The notes under the pieces are model-generated. The model saw only the letters and a list, made by a program, of their open reading frames with translations, had not been told where the DNA came from and made no database searches. 64,000 nt of DNA, from assembly GCA_012861695.1 (NCBI GenBank), contig JAAOOA010000033.1, positions 10,904,325 through 10,968,324 of the forward strand. Reading direction: 5' to 3'. Positions 40,271 through 53,820 of the stretch are shown one piece after another. The position numbers and the translations under genes were made by a program. This DNA comes from Trematomus loennbergii. Taxonomy: Eukaryota > Chordata > Actinopteri > Perciformes > Nototheniidae. How positions within the stretch are numbered: the first letter of the stretch is position 1; the number at the start of each line of letters is the position of its first letter.

Positions 40271-42247
40271 CTAAATCTCTCTAAAAAGGTCAAATTTCAC
40301 TTGTTTTGCATCAATCTTGATACAGGGTACTTATTATATGTTATAGTTTGGATAAAGCTTTCAGTCTACTATCCCATCATTCAAGGGTGGTTTTCACTAT
40401 AAGTAATGTTTTCTTTTTGAACGGACACTATCATTTACGTTTTTTTACTATGTTCAATCTGAATTTACTTTAAAAAAAAAAAATCTATATTGATACTGAC
40501 TCTTCTACATCCAACTCACAGGTTTATCATTGCTTTGAGAAAAAAGATTATTAATTTAACTCTTTACAGTTCATGTCAACATTAAACTAATTTGTGGATA
40601 ACTTTGGATCCATTAACAGCCCATTTTGATTTACTGTTTGCCCATCTATTCTGCCATAGCACAGTTATTCAAAGGTTGATCTTCAAACACACAACTGATA
40701 CACGCAAATGCTTTGCATCAAATCACCTAAACAAAACATGTGCACTAGGCCAACGGTCTCTCATCCTCTCTTTGCATTTGAATACAAATACACCTTGACA
40801 ATGAAAGAGTGAAAAGGAAAAAAAAAGAGCAGCCCTGAAATGTAAGCTCGTCTCTCCTTGATATCCCCGCCAATTTATTCCGCCTGTCTGTCAGCGCTGC
40901 CATCCATCTGTAACATGAAGACAATGATGAAGCTGTCTCTCATTTGGCAGCTGTGTCCTCTTGTCAGGAGCCAACCAACTCCTTTGCATGCGATGCGGAC
41001 GTCCCAGCCTACCTTGCAGCAGGCCAGTCTTCATATTAAGCAGGTAGAGCTGGTGTGAGACAATCAGTAATGGAGGTGTGAAGCTAGTTGTAGCGGTAGG
41101 AAGGGGAGGGGTGAGCATGAATTATTCCAAGTGTGCTTTTGAACAGTGTTGATATCTGCATACAACTATGCAATCAAACCAGCCCCGAGCTGCTGTCAAG
41201 ACCGGCAGTCAGTAACGCACAAGACTGGATCTGACTAATGCGTCGAAACCAGAGACGGTGCCAAAGAATAGAGACGACCACAACAACAAAGCCTGACAAA
41301 AGGCCAGCAATTCATTACACCTTCTGATGAATATGCCTACAGGAAGAAAAAGTACACACCTACTGTAGCAATGTCTGAAAACAATCCTCATATCCGCCGC
41401 ATAAAGTCAATCAGACTGCAATCATAACAAAATAGAAATCAGGTGACATCTAGCAGAAAGGTTAAACTTTGGTTAACCTGTGTAACACTACCCTGCCTCA
41501 ACATGTACAGTCTTGCACATAAGCTCTTTGTTTTCTATTGTTCTGCTATTTGATTTATATACATCTATTTTGGCGCTGCTGATCTCTGAACAGCTGAGCG
41601 GACAGGCTTTTTTTAAGTTCACCTTCAGGGATGTTTATGAAGTGAGGAGAGAGATTTACACCTAATCTTCTTCGGTCATTATATTACCGCTCAAGATGGG
41701 GATTCACACCCTCGTTTCTAATCGCTCAAACCGTCCAGTGCTTCAATTGGCCAGCACAAAGACACGAGCATAACAACATCTCGTCTACCTTGCTGAGACC
41801 CGATGTACAACATGTCCTCTGACACTCAAAGGAGGAAGTGGTGATGGATGGTCCGAGCAACTGACAAAACTGATGGAGACACTTTCTCATGTGGTTGTGG
41901 AGATGCTTTCATCAACCGCATGAGGTGACTAATTGGACCAGGGAAGAAGATACCGTAGGGGATAACTGGACTTTGCCACACAAACTCCACCAGAATATAA
42001 ATACTCTTCAGTGTGTATTTCCAAAGAGACTGAAAGTCAAAGACATGCGCTCACACAGAGCAAGGTTAAACATCCACTGTGAAGCGTTAAAAAGCTGTTG
42101 CCTCATGTTGGTCAAATAGTAGCTTTTTATGCTATACAGGGAAAAAACAATACAAAACCTTAGGGATGGTGATGTTTGTCAGTCGGCCCACAACTTTGGT
42201 TATGATTGAAACATGGATTTTGAAAGATATGTTCATTTACCACATAT
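40271..42247. other. Gene-free stretch with conserved-noncoding candidate
   Basis: 40850-41110 is GC-richer and more complex than its neighbours, with an octamer-like TTTGCATG (about 40982), CATCTG E-boxes and TAAT words, and is the best conserved-noncoding candidate in this interval. 41200-42120 has scattered open frames with no domain. Confidence 0.45.
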
Positions 42248-42284
42248 GGTTCGGGTGTCCACATACTTTCGAACATGTAGTGTA
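42248..42284. mobile_element. Solo Tc1-like terminal repeat relic
   Basis: GGTTCGGGTGTCCACATACT then TTCGAACATGTAGTGTA matches the outer end of a common teleost Tc1-like element (the 'gtgtccacatacttttgg acatgtagtgta' end), ending at a TA dinucleotide. No partner repeat or transposase was found nearby. Confidence 0.6.
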
Positions 42285-42409
42285 GACAGACAGACCTCTG
42301 ACAAGGTCCCAGATAAAAAGCCAGACAAAAGAGATAGAAGTGCCTGATTTATTGATAACAATGTTGAGAAGTGATGGATCTGGGAATGGAGGGAGCATTC
42401 CTTGTAGAG

Positions 42410-42835
42410 AGAAAAACTGAAATGTGAAGGAAAGTAGAACAAGAAAGGAAACAGGAGAGACAGTCAGACATGAACATCAGAGGACATTTTTTAAAGTTAA
42501 GAAAAAAGTGGAAGAAAGCCTAGCAAATATATTGAAGAATAGATGGCAGTGGTCTAACAAAAGACAGTAAGAGTGACAGAAAGAAGAAGAAAATGGGAGA
42601 AAGAAAATCTGAAAAAACAGAAGAGGGATTAGGGAAGGGATTAGGGAAGGAAAGAGGGAAAAGGCAGAACAAAGTCGCAAAAGTGAAAGAAAGAAGAGAT
42701 AAAGGGAGAAGGAAAGATCATAAGAAAGACAGAAGCGATACAAAATAGGACAGACACACATCGACGAGAGAGAGGGAGATAAAGAAAGACGGAGTGGTGA
42801 GGAGGAAAAAGGAGAAAACAGATTTTCTAAGCCAG
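42410..42835 (+). repeat. Polypurine (GA-rich) tract
   Basis: About 420 bp in which the + strand is dominated by A and G (GAAAGAAGAAGAAA, GGGAGAAAG, GATTAGGGAAGG twice, AGAGAGAGGGAG). The minus-strand open frame at 42477-42956 is a Ser/Leu/Phe-rich translation of it, not a gene. Such tracts can form triplex structures. Confidence 0.85.
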
Positions 42836-43236
42836 CCAGGAGGAGAGTGCCAGCTGTGTTTATCTGACCTCTGACCTCAAGGCCACTCCAATCTCTACAA
42901 GACCTCAGTGTGACTTGCAGGCGTAGGCGTACACACACACACATGTACCTCCACACAGTACAGCTGCAGACAGTGGATTACTGAAGCACTACTCTACCTG
43001 ATTAAAACAGAGAAAAGGTTAGAAACAGAAGCAGGAAACACACCTGGACAGCACATGTTGACTCTAGTCTTTTTTTTTTTATCAAGTCTTATCCTCAGAC
43101 TATTAATCTCTTTCAATTTGAAGTCATTAGTATAGTCAGTTGTATCTCTCATTGTTTTTCTCTCAGTCTTTCTGCTGATTGTGCGAGAACAGGAGAGCAG
43201 CTCCCTAATCCTTTAGCCCTGGCCTCTGGCAATCAG

Positions 43237-43237
<1 letters not shown>
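42836..43237. other. Gene-free stretch
   Basis: 42830-42930 is GC-richer (TTTATCTGACCTCTGACCTC) and could be conserved noncoding sequence. A T-run lies at 43071-43080. No exon recognised. Confidence 0.5.
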
Positions 43238-45442
<2,205 letters not shown>

Positions 45443-46300
45443 GTAGTCAAAGCTTTAAGACACACACAATGAAACACAATTACCAAAGGCATGGACATGT
45501 ATCCCATACTGTAGCAATCAATGAAAAAAAATCTGCTGCTCTATTTAAGGTTTTGGTTGGGTTTATTTAGCATGTTAAAAGAGCTGCTGTATCACATCCA
45601 GACGCATGAGTTAAAAATGTAGCTTTGTCTTTAGCCGTCGTGAAAAGCATTTTGCAACTATGTGGGTTGCATGAGCAACTTGAGCAAGGGGTGTATATTT
45701 CTCATTTTTTATTTCTAAACCATTGGATTATGTGAATTGTTTCTAGGAATACGGTATAGACAAAACAATGTACTGTAAGTAATACATTTTCTGACCCTTT
45801 TTCTTCCCACACAGCACTCACAATGTTTCAGCATAGGCTGCTCTGCAATGAGAGATTAACTGGATTATTTGAAATTTGGTACAGGTAAAATCAAAAAAAT
45901 TAGCCCTTTTTTGGCAGAGGAACATGTGCTTAAAAACATTTCAACATTACCTACTCAACAGCTTTACAAAACTGTCTGTGGACCTGATGACATTATGATG
46001 CTCATTGAATTATTTATTTTTATTGTTGGGTAATGTCCTAATGTTAATGTCGTAAATCAATTCTTTATTTGAAGGGAGTACTGCATCCCATAGTTTTCTC
46101 CCATTATTGGACAGATGGGGTCACCCTGCCTTGCTGACAACATTTGTATTAGTCTGGATTTTGAAAGCAGAGTTATAGTGTCCTGAGATGATCTCAGGGT
46201 TGTTTCAGAGCCTTTGCTGCACTTACAAAAACACCTGGTGGAAACAATGGCACCCTGTAGAATATTAAACATTAAAACAGCTAAAAATAAAAGACACTAT
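45443..46300. other. Gene-free stretch
   Basis: AT-rich and without recognised repeats. The open frame at 46057-46272 has no domain. Confidence 0.5.
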
Positions 46301-46455
46301 TGGTGCGCCTTGGTAACCCAAAGGTTAAAATACTTGTCACGTAACTGTAAAATGTCTGATTCCAAACATGGGACCTTTGTTGTATGTCCTACTTCTCCCT
46401 TTCTCCATTTTCTGTCTGACATACACTTTTAATACGTCAACTAAAGGTAAAAAAA
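46301..46455 (+). mobile_element. tRNA-derived SINE
   Basis: The head TGGTGCGCCTTGGTAACCCA contains a degenerate A box and GTCTGATTCCAAA a degenerate B box. It then reads ATGGGACCTTTGTTG, ATGTCCTACTTCTCCCTTTC, TCCATTTTCTGTCTG and ends in TAAAGGTAAAAAAAG. Order and wording match a very common percomorph SINE (GGGACCTTTGTTGCATGTC, CTCTCTCC, CCTGTCTGTC, AATAAAGGCAAAA). Box sequences are decayed, so the copy is old and probably silent. Confidence 0.75.
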
Positions 46456-46590
46456 GTAATACAAAATAATAAATAACAATTACAAGATAATGATATATGG
46501 TATATCATTGGTATATATATTGGAGCTTGGATTATATAAGTTGTTAAACTTTCTAGTACAAAATTAATACATGGTATGAAATTCAAGTCA

Positions 46591-46747
46591 TTAAAAGTGG
46601 GGTAGGTAAATTTGAGAAACCGGCTCGAGATCGCTAGAATTTGAAAATACACAACCGGAGAAAATCTGCCACTTCCTTATAGAGCCCCTCCTCCAACACA
46701 CACAAACGCGCACATGACCAATGAGGGCACGAGATAAGTTTGTGCAC
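46591..46747 (-). repeat. Dispersed repeat family R, copy 2
   Basis: On the + strand it opens TTAAAAGTGGGGTAGGTAAA and ends near TAAGTTTGTGCAC. It is the inverse of 39280-39440 with high similarity along about 157 bp. A SINE lies only about 135 bp to the left. Confidence 0.85.
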
Positions 46748-47339
46748 TTATCTAGGCTGCAAAATATTTCTTATTTGAAATCCTATTAAAATATCTGTTG
46801 TCAAGTCACAAATATATCGCTAATTTCGTATTCTTTTTAGCATCAATGTTAATTTCAAGCCATTTACTAGTAGAGCTTCAAGGTTCATTCTTGACCATAC
46901 ATGTAAAATGCAGTTTGGCTAAAAAGAAAACCCCACCATGACTAACAACTTTATTAAGAGCTTTCAACCCCATTTAGTCATGCGATAAGAGTTGATCATA
47001 TTTAAGGTGGGAGGTGGTAACCTGTCTCTGTTCAAATGTGTTTGTAGCGTTGAATGTCAATGGCTTCTTTAGTCCTTTTTCCAGCCATGAAGAAGCACCT
47101 TATATATTATAAGACCAAAAAACATGCATGAAAACTTAGGAAAAAGCAAATATTCACAATTTTGTGTCAAAACTGTTTCCCAGGTTGAATTTACCTTCAG
47201 ACTATTATGCTCATTATGATCAAATGACAAAGTATACGGTCGGCTAGAGTAAGTCAATGGGATGACTCCATAATAAATGTGCTTGTTTGAATGAAGGAGC
47301 TCAAATTACACATACCCTAACATATATAGATAGACAAAA
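46748..47339. other. Gene-free AT-rich stretch
   Basis: No exon, no repeat ends. The open frame at 47069-47257 has no domain. Confidence 0.5.
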
Positions 47340-47676
47340 AGAAACACACACACACATACCATTATACACTTACACACACACCCACCCCTCAACTTAAACC
47401 CAATTCCACAGCCGTCTAGTGCATACATTGTCTGCTGCTCCCGAAAACGAATTAGTCACACATGTTTGCATTTGTACACAAACCCGCCCAGCAACAAACA
47501 CAACAGGCGCTCAGGGTCAAACACGCATGTGCACACCGACACACACACACACACAGACACACACATACACTTGTGTAACGCGCATAACTATACACAACAT
47601 GTGAGAATGTTTAAATCATCACAAGTGAAGACAAACACGCCAATACATGCACACTCCTCTGCAACATTAACACACG

Positions 47677-47749
<73 letters not shown>

Positions 47750-47750
47750 C
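47340..47750 (+). repeat. CA-rich region with (CA)n core
   Basis: Degenerate CA words at 47343-47385 and 47530-47570, then a purer array at 47670-47748 that starts with CACACGCACGCACA. The unusual length of C/A bias (about 400 bp) suggests an old, decaying microsatellite cluster. Confidence 0.9.
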
Positions 47751-50700
47751 ACTGGTGGTCCTGCCTGAAGAAGAGCTAAAGCTCCTTCTCCTTTGTCTCT
47801 CGTGGGAGGCCTAGACAAAAGCAACAACCTGACAGGTAAACAAGCCGTCGTGTTTGGGCAGACCTACCTGAGTAAGCCTCTCACCCTTCTCAGCCTCACC
47901 CGACACACCCTCCTCCCACCTCTCTCCCACCGTCACCAGCTCCAGTCTGCGGATTTTTCTCTCCAGACCTTTCTTACTGCATCGTGAAGTCTTCCTCTTT
48001 TCCCCCATAATCTTTGCCCTTGTCTTTTAACTTTCCTTTGTAAAATTGAACAGAAACTTTGAGCTTTCATGAAAGCAGGCCTGACAGACACCGTGTGGCG
48101 GCCATATTGGATTTCCATAGACCAGAGCAACAACTGATTGCATTTATGAGCATACATGATAACATAATACCACAGATGTTACTATAATATGCCATTTCTG
48201 GTTACTAGACTACTACCTTTTTACCATGTTTGCTAAATAATGTTGATTGTAGTGTTTGCCAGTGGAAAGAAACGGAGTACATTTACTGTACTAACTAATG
48301 TAGCTGCCTCAAGAAAAACTTGAACATTTTATGAAATAATCTGCATTGACTGTGCCTTTTGATAAACTCAAATAGTCCATACAAATATGTAATTAGAATC
48401 CATGCCAACTATGTCTTTCTACTTTAATGATTTAACTCAAGGCTCAATTCTAGCTCCTCAACATGATTCCTCTGAGATCAATTACCTAATGGTTCTTATA
48501 CAATGATCATTGTGCCACTTCACACCCCGATAGCGTAAAAAATTCATCCCATAACAGGCTGCCATAAAACAGGGGGAAAAGACATACTTTAGAAGAAAGA
48601 AAAGAGCTAAAAGTGTGATGATCTGCCAGTATGTGCATGACTTCATGGTCACGTCATCGTTTATTCATGGTTGTTAATAGAGGTTAATAAATGTCATAGA
48701 TGAGTTAATGGCCCTTTTAAAAACCAGGGTTGTTACATCAAAGGCTCTATTAAACCATATTGCATCAAACCACAGATCAAAGTATTGGAATGCTGTTTCA
48801 GAGGATTTCTACCCAAATCCAAAGTTTACACTGTAATGGTTAAGATTTTGATTGTTTTCCTAGCAACTTCAGGCCATGAATAGCAACACTTCATTTCCGT
48901 ATTGGTCCAATCTTAATATTCTTACAACAATGAGTTTCAAAATTCTTGGGAATCTCTGTATGTTGTAAGTTTTGGCATGAAATCTGAAATGCATCAACAC
49001 ATATTTGTCAAACCTAAATCATCACAGCAGACGTTTGATATGTGTATTATTCTGCCTCACATGCAGCTATCTTGAGTGCAAATAGCTTGAACACACACAC
49101 ACAAATACACACTCTGAAGCCGCAAGTCCCTGCCAACTCCAACCTTTTCAACATTTCAAAACATTTGGGAATTAAGGCTCGTAAAGAGAGTCTAATAAAT
49201 GCCACCCACCCGCTTATCACTGGAGTGTATTTCTAGTGTTCCACTCCAACTAAACATTGGGAAGCAGTTTATTCATTCTGCGACACAGCTATCCAGATGG
49301 AAGATAACACCCACAAATACAGAGAAACAAGGAGGATGATACGACCAAAAGAAAGGCTAACCCAATACGAATCAGGAGAAAACATTTAAAAAGACTGATA
49401 AGAGGAATAATACATTCTTCCATTTGCAGATTAAGGTCAATTAATGAGCAATAAAATGCACATTTTCTCAATTCAACAACTAACTTGGTAGAAAAGGCTG
49501 GAAGCTCATATTAGCAAACTTAAGATACAAATTATAATATGTTACTGAGACAATTTGCATACTTTAAAAAGCTTCTCTACTTGTACCTTTTTGTATCATA
49601 TATCATCAGACTGTCACAACAAGTACTACAGTATTGGACAATCAAAATGTTAAGTGATGGCAAGGGACAATAAAGCATAAATAAATGCTGTTCTGTACGC
49701 ATTAAAGATGTTAAACTATACAGTGTTTGGACAGAGATTGTGTTTTATGATTCAAGAGGTCGTAGGTCACTCTTTTATTGAAAACTACATGATCAGATAA
49801 GACTGACAGAGAAGAAGCAGTAAAGAGAAGAGCTGAACATGAGAGTCGTTACATGTGAAGCTGTTTGCGTGTGCTGCTGTGGGAAAACACTCTTTCCTGA
49901 CTGAGGATAACCAGAGTCCCAGCAGTTCCTCCTCCTCCTCCCTAACTCCTCTTTAACCTGGCCTGCTCCGTCAGGCTACTGTGTGTATGCTTTTGCATTA
50001 GTGTGTGTGTAAGTGTGTGTGTATATACCTGTTAATCCCTACCTGTGACTGCGTGTCTGGCTCAGGACACACCATGGGAAAGAATGAAGAGGAGAAAATA
50101 GAGAGAAGTAGGAAACAAGTTGCTCCCTCTTGGGCTAAATGTATAGAAGCTTAAACATGAACAACATTTAGGCTTAAGAGCAATCCTTAGTTACGGCTGA
50201 TGAAAATGTGATTTTGTTCTCAAAATTGCCATAATTTTCTTATATGTTGAGGGACTTCGAAAATGTAATGTAAAAAGTTGTTTTTGACATACTTCGACTG
50301 CATCTGGCAGAAACCCAACCATAGATCAAATCTTTCATTTCATAGTTATCGGGATCATCTTAAATCTTTATGAACTGTTAAATCCTCTTACTTTTAGTCC
50401 CTACATAAGGATGCAGTGCTCATATTAAAAAAACTTTACAAAGGGAAGCGCCTTTCCCTTTTACAGAAGTTCAGTTTTAAAGATTTTTGATTGATAAACC
50501 TAAAAGAGTTTTCATTTTACACAAGAATATTGCCGCCTTAAAGATATGTCTTTAGAAGAAGGTCTAGGCCTCTGTGCACTTTTATTGGCTTTGCTAATGA
50601 CACAGTGGGTTTTTTCAGAAATCAGATCGTGAGAAGGAGCTAAAGTGCTTCTTGCTAAAGACTCTCATGTACAGCTTCAGAGCACATACTGTTTTATCTG

Positions 50701-50767
50701 ACAAATCAAGATAAAACTGCCAGGGTGAGTTCACTGCTCAAGCTTTTCCTGCTCTGCATTCCCATAC
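47751..50767. other. Gene-free stretch
   Basis: 47760-47960 is C-rich with CTCCTCCCACC words. A degenerate TG tract lies at 49979-50030. 49900-49960 is rich in CCTCCTCCTCC. A minus-strand AATAAA lies at 50581-50586 (see the exon candidate at 50768). 48270-48290 (GGAGTACATTTACTGTACT) recalls a fish repeat but is too short to assign. Confidence 0.45.
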
Positions 50768-50851
50768 CTGGATCATGTGGAATTCCCAGAGAAGGGCAGT
50801 AAATTGTCCAGCGGGGCGACGTTGTCCTCTCCCTCCTGAATACCTTCAACT
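50768..50851 (-). other. Candidate 3' coding exon, minus strand
   Basis: On the minus strand CTCCTTTTTCTCAG is followed by 84 nt ending at a possible donor CAG/GTATGG. One frame reads VEGIQEGEDNVAPLDNLLPF then SGNST and a TGA stop (50773-50775); this has the acidic, mixed look of real protein. If the donor is not used, the stop is followed about 190 nt later by AATAAA on the same strand (50581-50586), as expected of a terminal exon. Another frame stays open across the whole 84 nt but is less protein-like. I do not recognise the peptide. It may be chance. Confidence 0.25.
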
Positions 50852-53740
50852 CTGAGAAAAAGGAGACAAGAAAGGAGGCATGTTGAGTTTCACCTATGTG
50901 TCCTTTCTGAAAAACACATACATCACTTTTTTTTAGGGAGGATGTGAGCCTTAGGTGAAGCAATGTGTGTGTGTGAGTGTGTTTGTGCATGTAAATGTGT
51001 GTTTGAATGCATTTATTATATGACTTTCTCTGTTCCAACAAATTCCCAGATCAAGTGAATAGGGAGTGCAGTGCTTTGTTAGACATAAAATATGTGGTTG
51101 ACCTTTTGTTTGTGGACAAATATGGCCAGGGTTTCTGCGCATTCAATCTTGGCGGTTTCTCTTGATCAATAACTAAGACAGCACTAAGTTGCCCTGGAGA
51201 AGAATAAACCTTGCCAAAAAATGCTGTTTTTGATGTATCAACCTCCAACAAAGAAATGAAATCCACAGGTGGTTTTATAAAGCGATGCGAAGGTCAATTC
51301 AAGATGTGTTGTCAGCTTTCTTAAAGCTGAGGTGTAAGTCAAATTCTGAGGCCCACATGCAAGTCCATAAAAGTCAGGTTTTCCCATCTTAATAACTCAA
51401 GTAATGATGCAGCAAACCTGTAGAAAGTAAAAATTATAATGAAACACACATTTGACTTTTAAGTACAAACTTTTAGTCCATTAATCAAAAAAGCAAAAAT
51501 CCCGAAGTCCCCAGACTAAGCAAGATTTTAATATTTAAGGAAATATGCTAATTTACAGTCATGACAAGACTCCAGAAAGTCACTGTACCTGGCAACAAAA
51601 AGGTCCAGAACATGACCCCTCTGCATTTCCAAATGTGGTTTTGTACTAATCAAACAAACAAAATATGAAATGTTTATTACTTTCGAGGTTTTGATAGTGT
51701 TGTATTATGTTAGCCTAGCCAGGCTACCAGTCTAGTTTAGTTAAGCTAGGCTAAATATCTCTTGGCTGTAAAATATCCTACAGAAAGATTAGAAGATCTA
51801 AGTCACTAGTGATTCTAACTAAAATAACTTGGCTGTAAGCACATATACATATTAAACAGGCTACATGCAGCCACTTTAGGCCACAGTGATAGGAATGAGA
51901 TGGAAATTAAAGGAGAAGTAGAATCAGCAAAACCAGGTCAAATTGCTGGTAATTTAGCTAACAAGCCTGAAGTAGGCTACTTCCTATTTTGCAGCAACAT
52001 GTGACCAAATCTTCCAATCACTTTCCAGCATGACCATTAGAGGACTTGGTGGTAATATGAAGCAGCCCAAACACATTTTTTCTGGTGCTTGAATAGCTTG
52101 AACAACCTTTTTCTGAAAAGGTGAATCACAGTTACTCATTGTACCTGCAGAGCCACCACAGGCACCTGTGGAACAGGTACCAAATAATTAAATTGAGAAG
52201 TGCAGATCTGAATAAAGCCTTTAGTCAGCGTCCAGCCTAGCCAGTGAATGATGTCAAAGCTGCGGTGATACATACGCGTGTGAGTGTGTGTGCTTTGAGG
52301 ACATACAGCTGTATGAGTGTGTGAGTATATGTGCTCATGTACATGGGAGTGTGTTTATAACTGTTTACACTCTCTGGGTTCAAGCCTTTGCTCGGCCTGG
52401 TTCCACTGAGCAGGCAGGTACACACTGACAGGCAGGGAGGCGGTGGCAGCTTCTTAATCATTTCTCCCTCCTTTTTGTTTCTCTTTTGACAGTCCTTCGC
52501 TCTTGTGTGACGGCCCACATCGCCGCCCCCTGCTCACCTTTTCAGGGCTCCTGAAGCGAGACTACTAATGCACTTGCTGCTCTCCTTGCAGCCTCGCCCT
52601 GAGCTCCAAACTCCCATGACAGCGCAGGACGATCACTTTGTCTCTTGTGTTTGTCCAAAAATAGTTTCAATATGTATTTTTGGGAACGGTAATGTTTGCA
52701 TAATAAATCTTTGTGTCAAAGGAATACAAAGAGAGCTATAGGTCGAAACCTGGGTGGGTCGGATTGGACACTCTCTCTCTCTCTCTTTTTCCTCGTTTAC
52801 TCTCCACTTTACTTTCCATTCGCTCTCTCTGCCAGGTTGTTTTTCCTGCCTGCTGTCAGTAGGTTTATGTAGACATGTATCAGGCCTGGTGCAGGCGCTG
52901 GAGCTGCCTTCTTCCGAGTAACCTTTAGCAGTTCTCATGCCCTAAGTTTTGCTATCTTCACATGTTAGGGAAAGGTGCTGATAACCTGCAGAGATATACA
53001 ACCCCGCTACAGAGTATTCGTAAGCTATAAACATGTTGTTGTCATACACATTTTTAACATGATCTATTGCCTGCAAATGTATTAGCCATGTGCCAAAAAC
53101 AAATGATCAAGCTATGTTCCAAGTGAGTTTCAGGCGCTTGGTACTTTTGGCCAAAAACAACTTATTCAGAAATCACTCCTCAAGTACAATTTCATGTAAT
53201 TTAAACTCATCTCTTAGAGGAACCCAAACTATTTTTAGACTAGACACAAAGAGACAGGAGGGGAGGGGAAGTAATGAACCCTAATGATGGAAAATTGGAC
53301 ACACTCAATTATCTTGAAAAGATTGGAAAGGGGAGCAGCATATTGATAGAGGCAAGAGAAACTGAGATTTAAGCCAAAGATCAGACAAGATCTTTACTGG
53401 CAACAATAGTCAAAAAGTCACTATGACCTCCAGCACCAATATAAACATAACTCAATTTTACTGAAAAAAATTAACCTCATACCGATCAGACAGCCTGACT
53501 CCGGGCTCGTCGAACAAACTGTCTTCTGGAGGTTGAAGCAATCTCAGTTATAAAGCAAGAGAAGAACAACAACAACGGCAACAGATATCAAAAACCTAAG
53601 GCATCCAAAAGTATCAACCATGCTAAACTAGCTTGTTTGGAGGAAGGCTAAATAACCAAAGTACCAAACCAAATATAGGAAGAACTACCCATTAGATAAA
53701 ATAGCTAATTGTCCTTTTTACTCTTACTGTACATGTTAAA
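50852..53740. other. Gene-free stretch
   Basis: A degenerate TG tract lies at 50965-51005 and another at 52273-52355. 52170-52620 is GC-richer, with the CTCF-like site listed separately. 52770-52790 is a short (CT)n. 51710-51760 has repeated TTAG/CTAGG words. No exon recognised. Confidence 0.45.
52521..52538 (-). promoter_or_regulatory. CTCF-like core motif
   Basis: The minus strand reads GGTGAGCAGGGGGCGGCG; AGCAGGGGGCGGC fits the CTCF core well. Sequence-only inference. Confidence 0.3.
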
Positions 53741-53820
53741 AAGAACAGAACCAGACTAGCTGTTTCCCCTTGTTTACAGAGTGTATGCTAAGCTAACGGC
53801 CTGCTGGCTCTAGACTTAAA
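53741..53820 (+). repeat. Fragment of a common teleost repeat (GCTAAGCTAA type)
   Basis: AGAACCAGACTAGCTGTTTC, CCCTTGTTTACAG, TATGCTAAGCTAACGGCC, TGCTGGCTCTAG. This order is seen in a widespread percomorph repeat. Edges are diffuse. Confidence 0.6.

Noticed and set aside
42477..42956. 159-codon minus-strand frame
   Set aside because: It is a low-complexity Ser/Leu/Phe translation of a polypurine tract.
48265..48300. GGAGTACATTTACTGTACT-like word as a known fish repeat
   Set aside because: Too short and too diverged to assign to a family.
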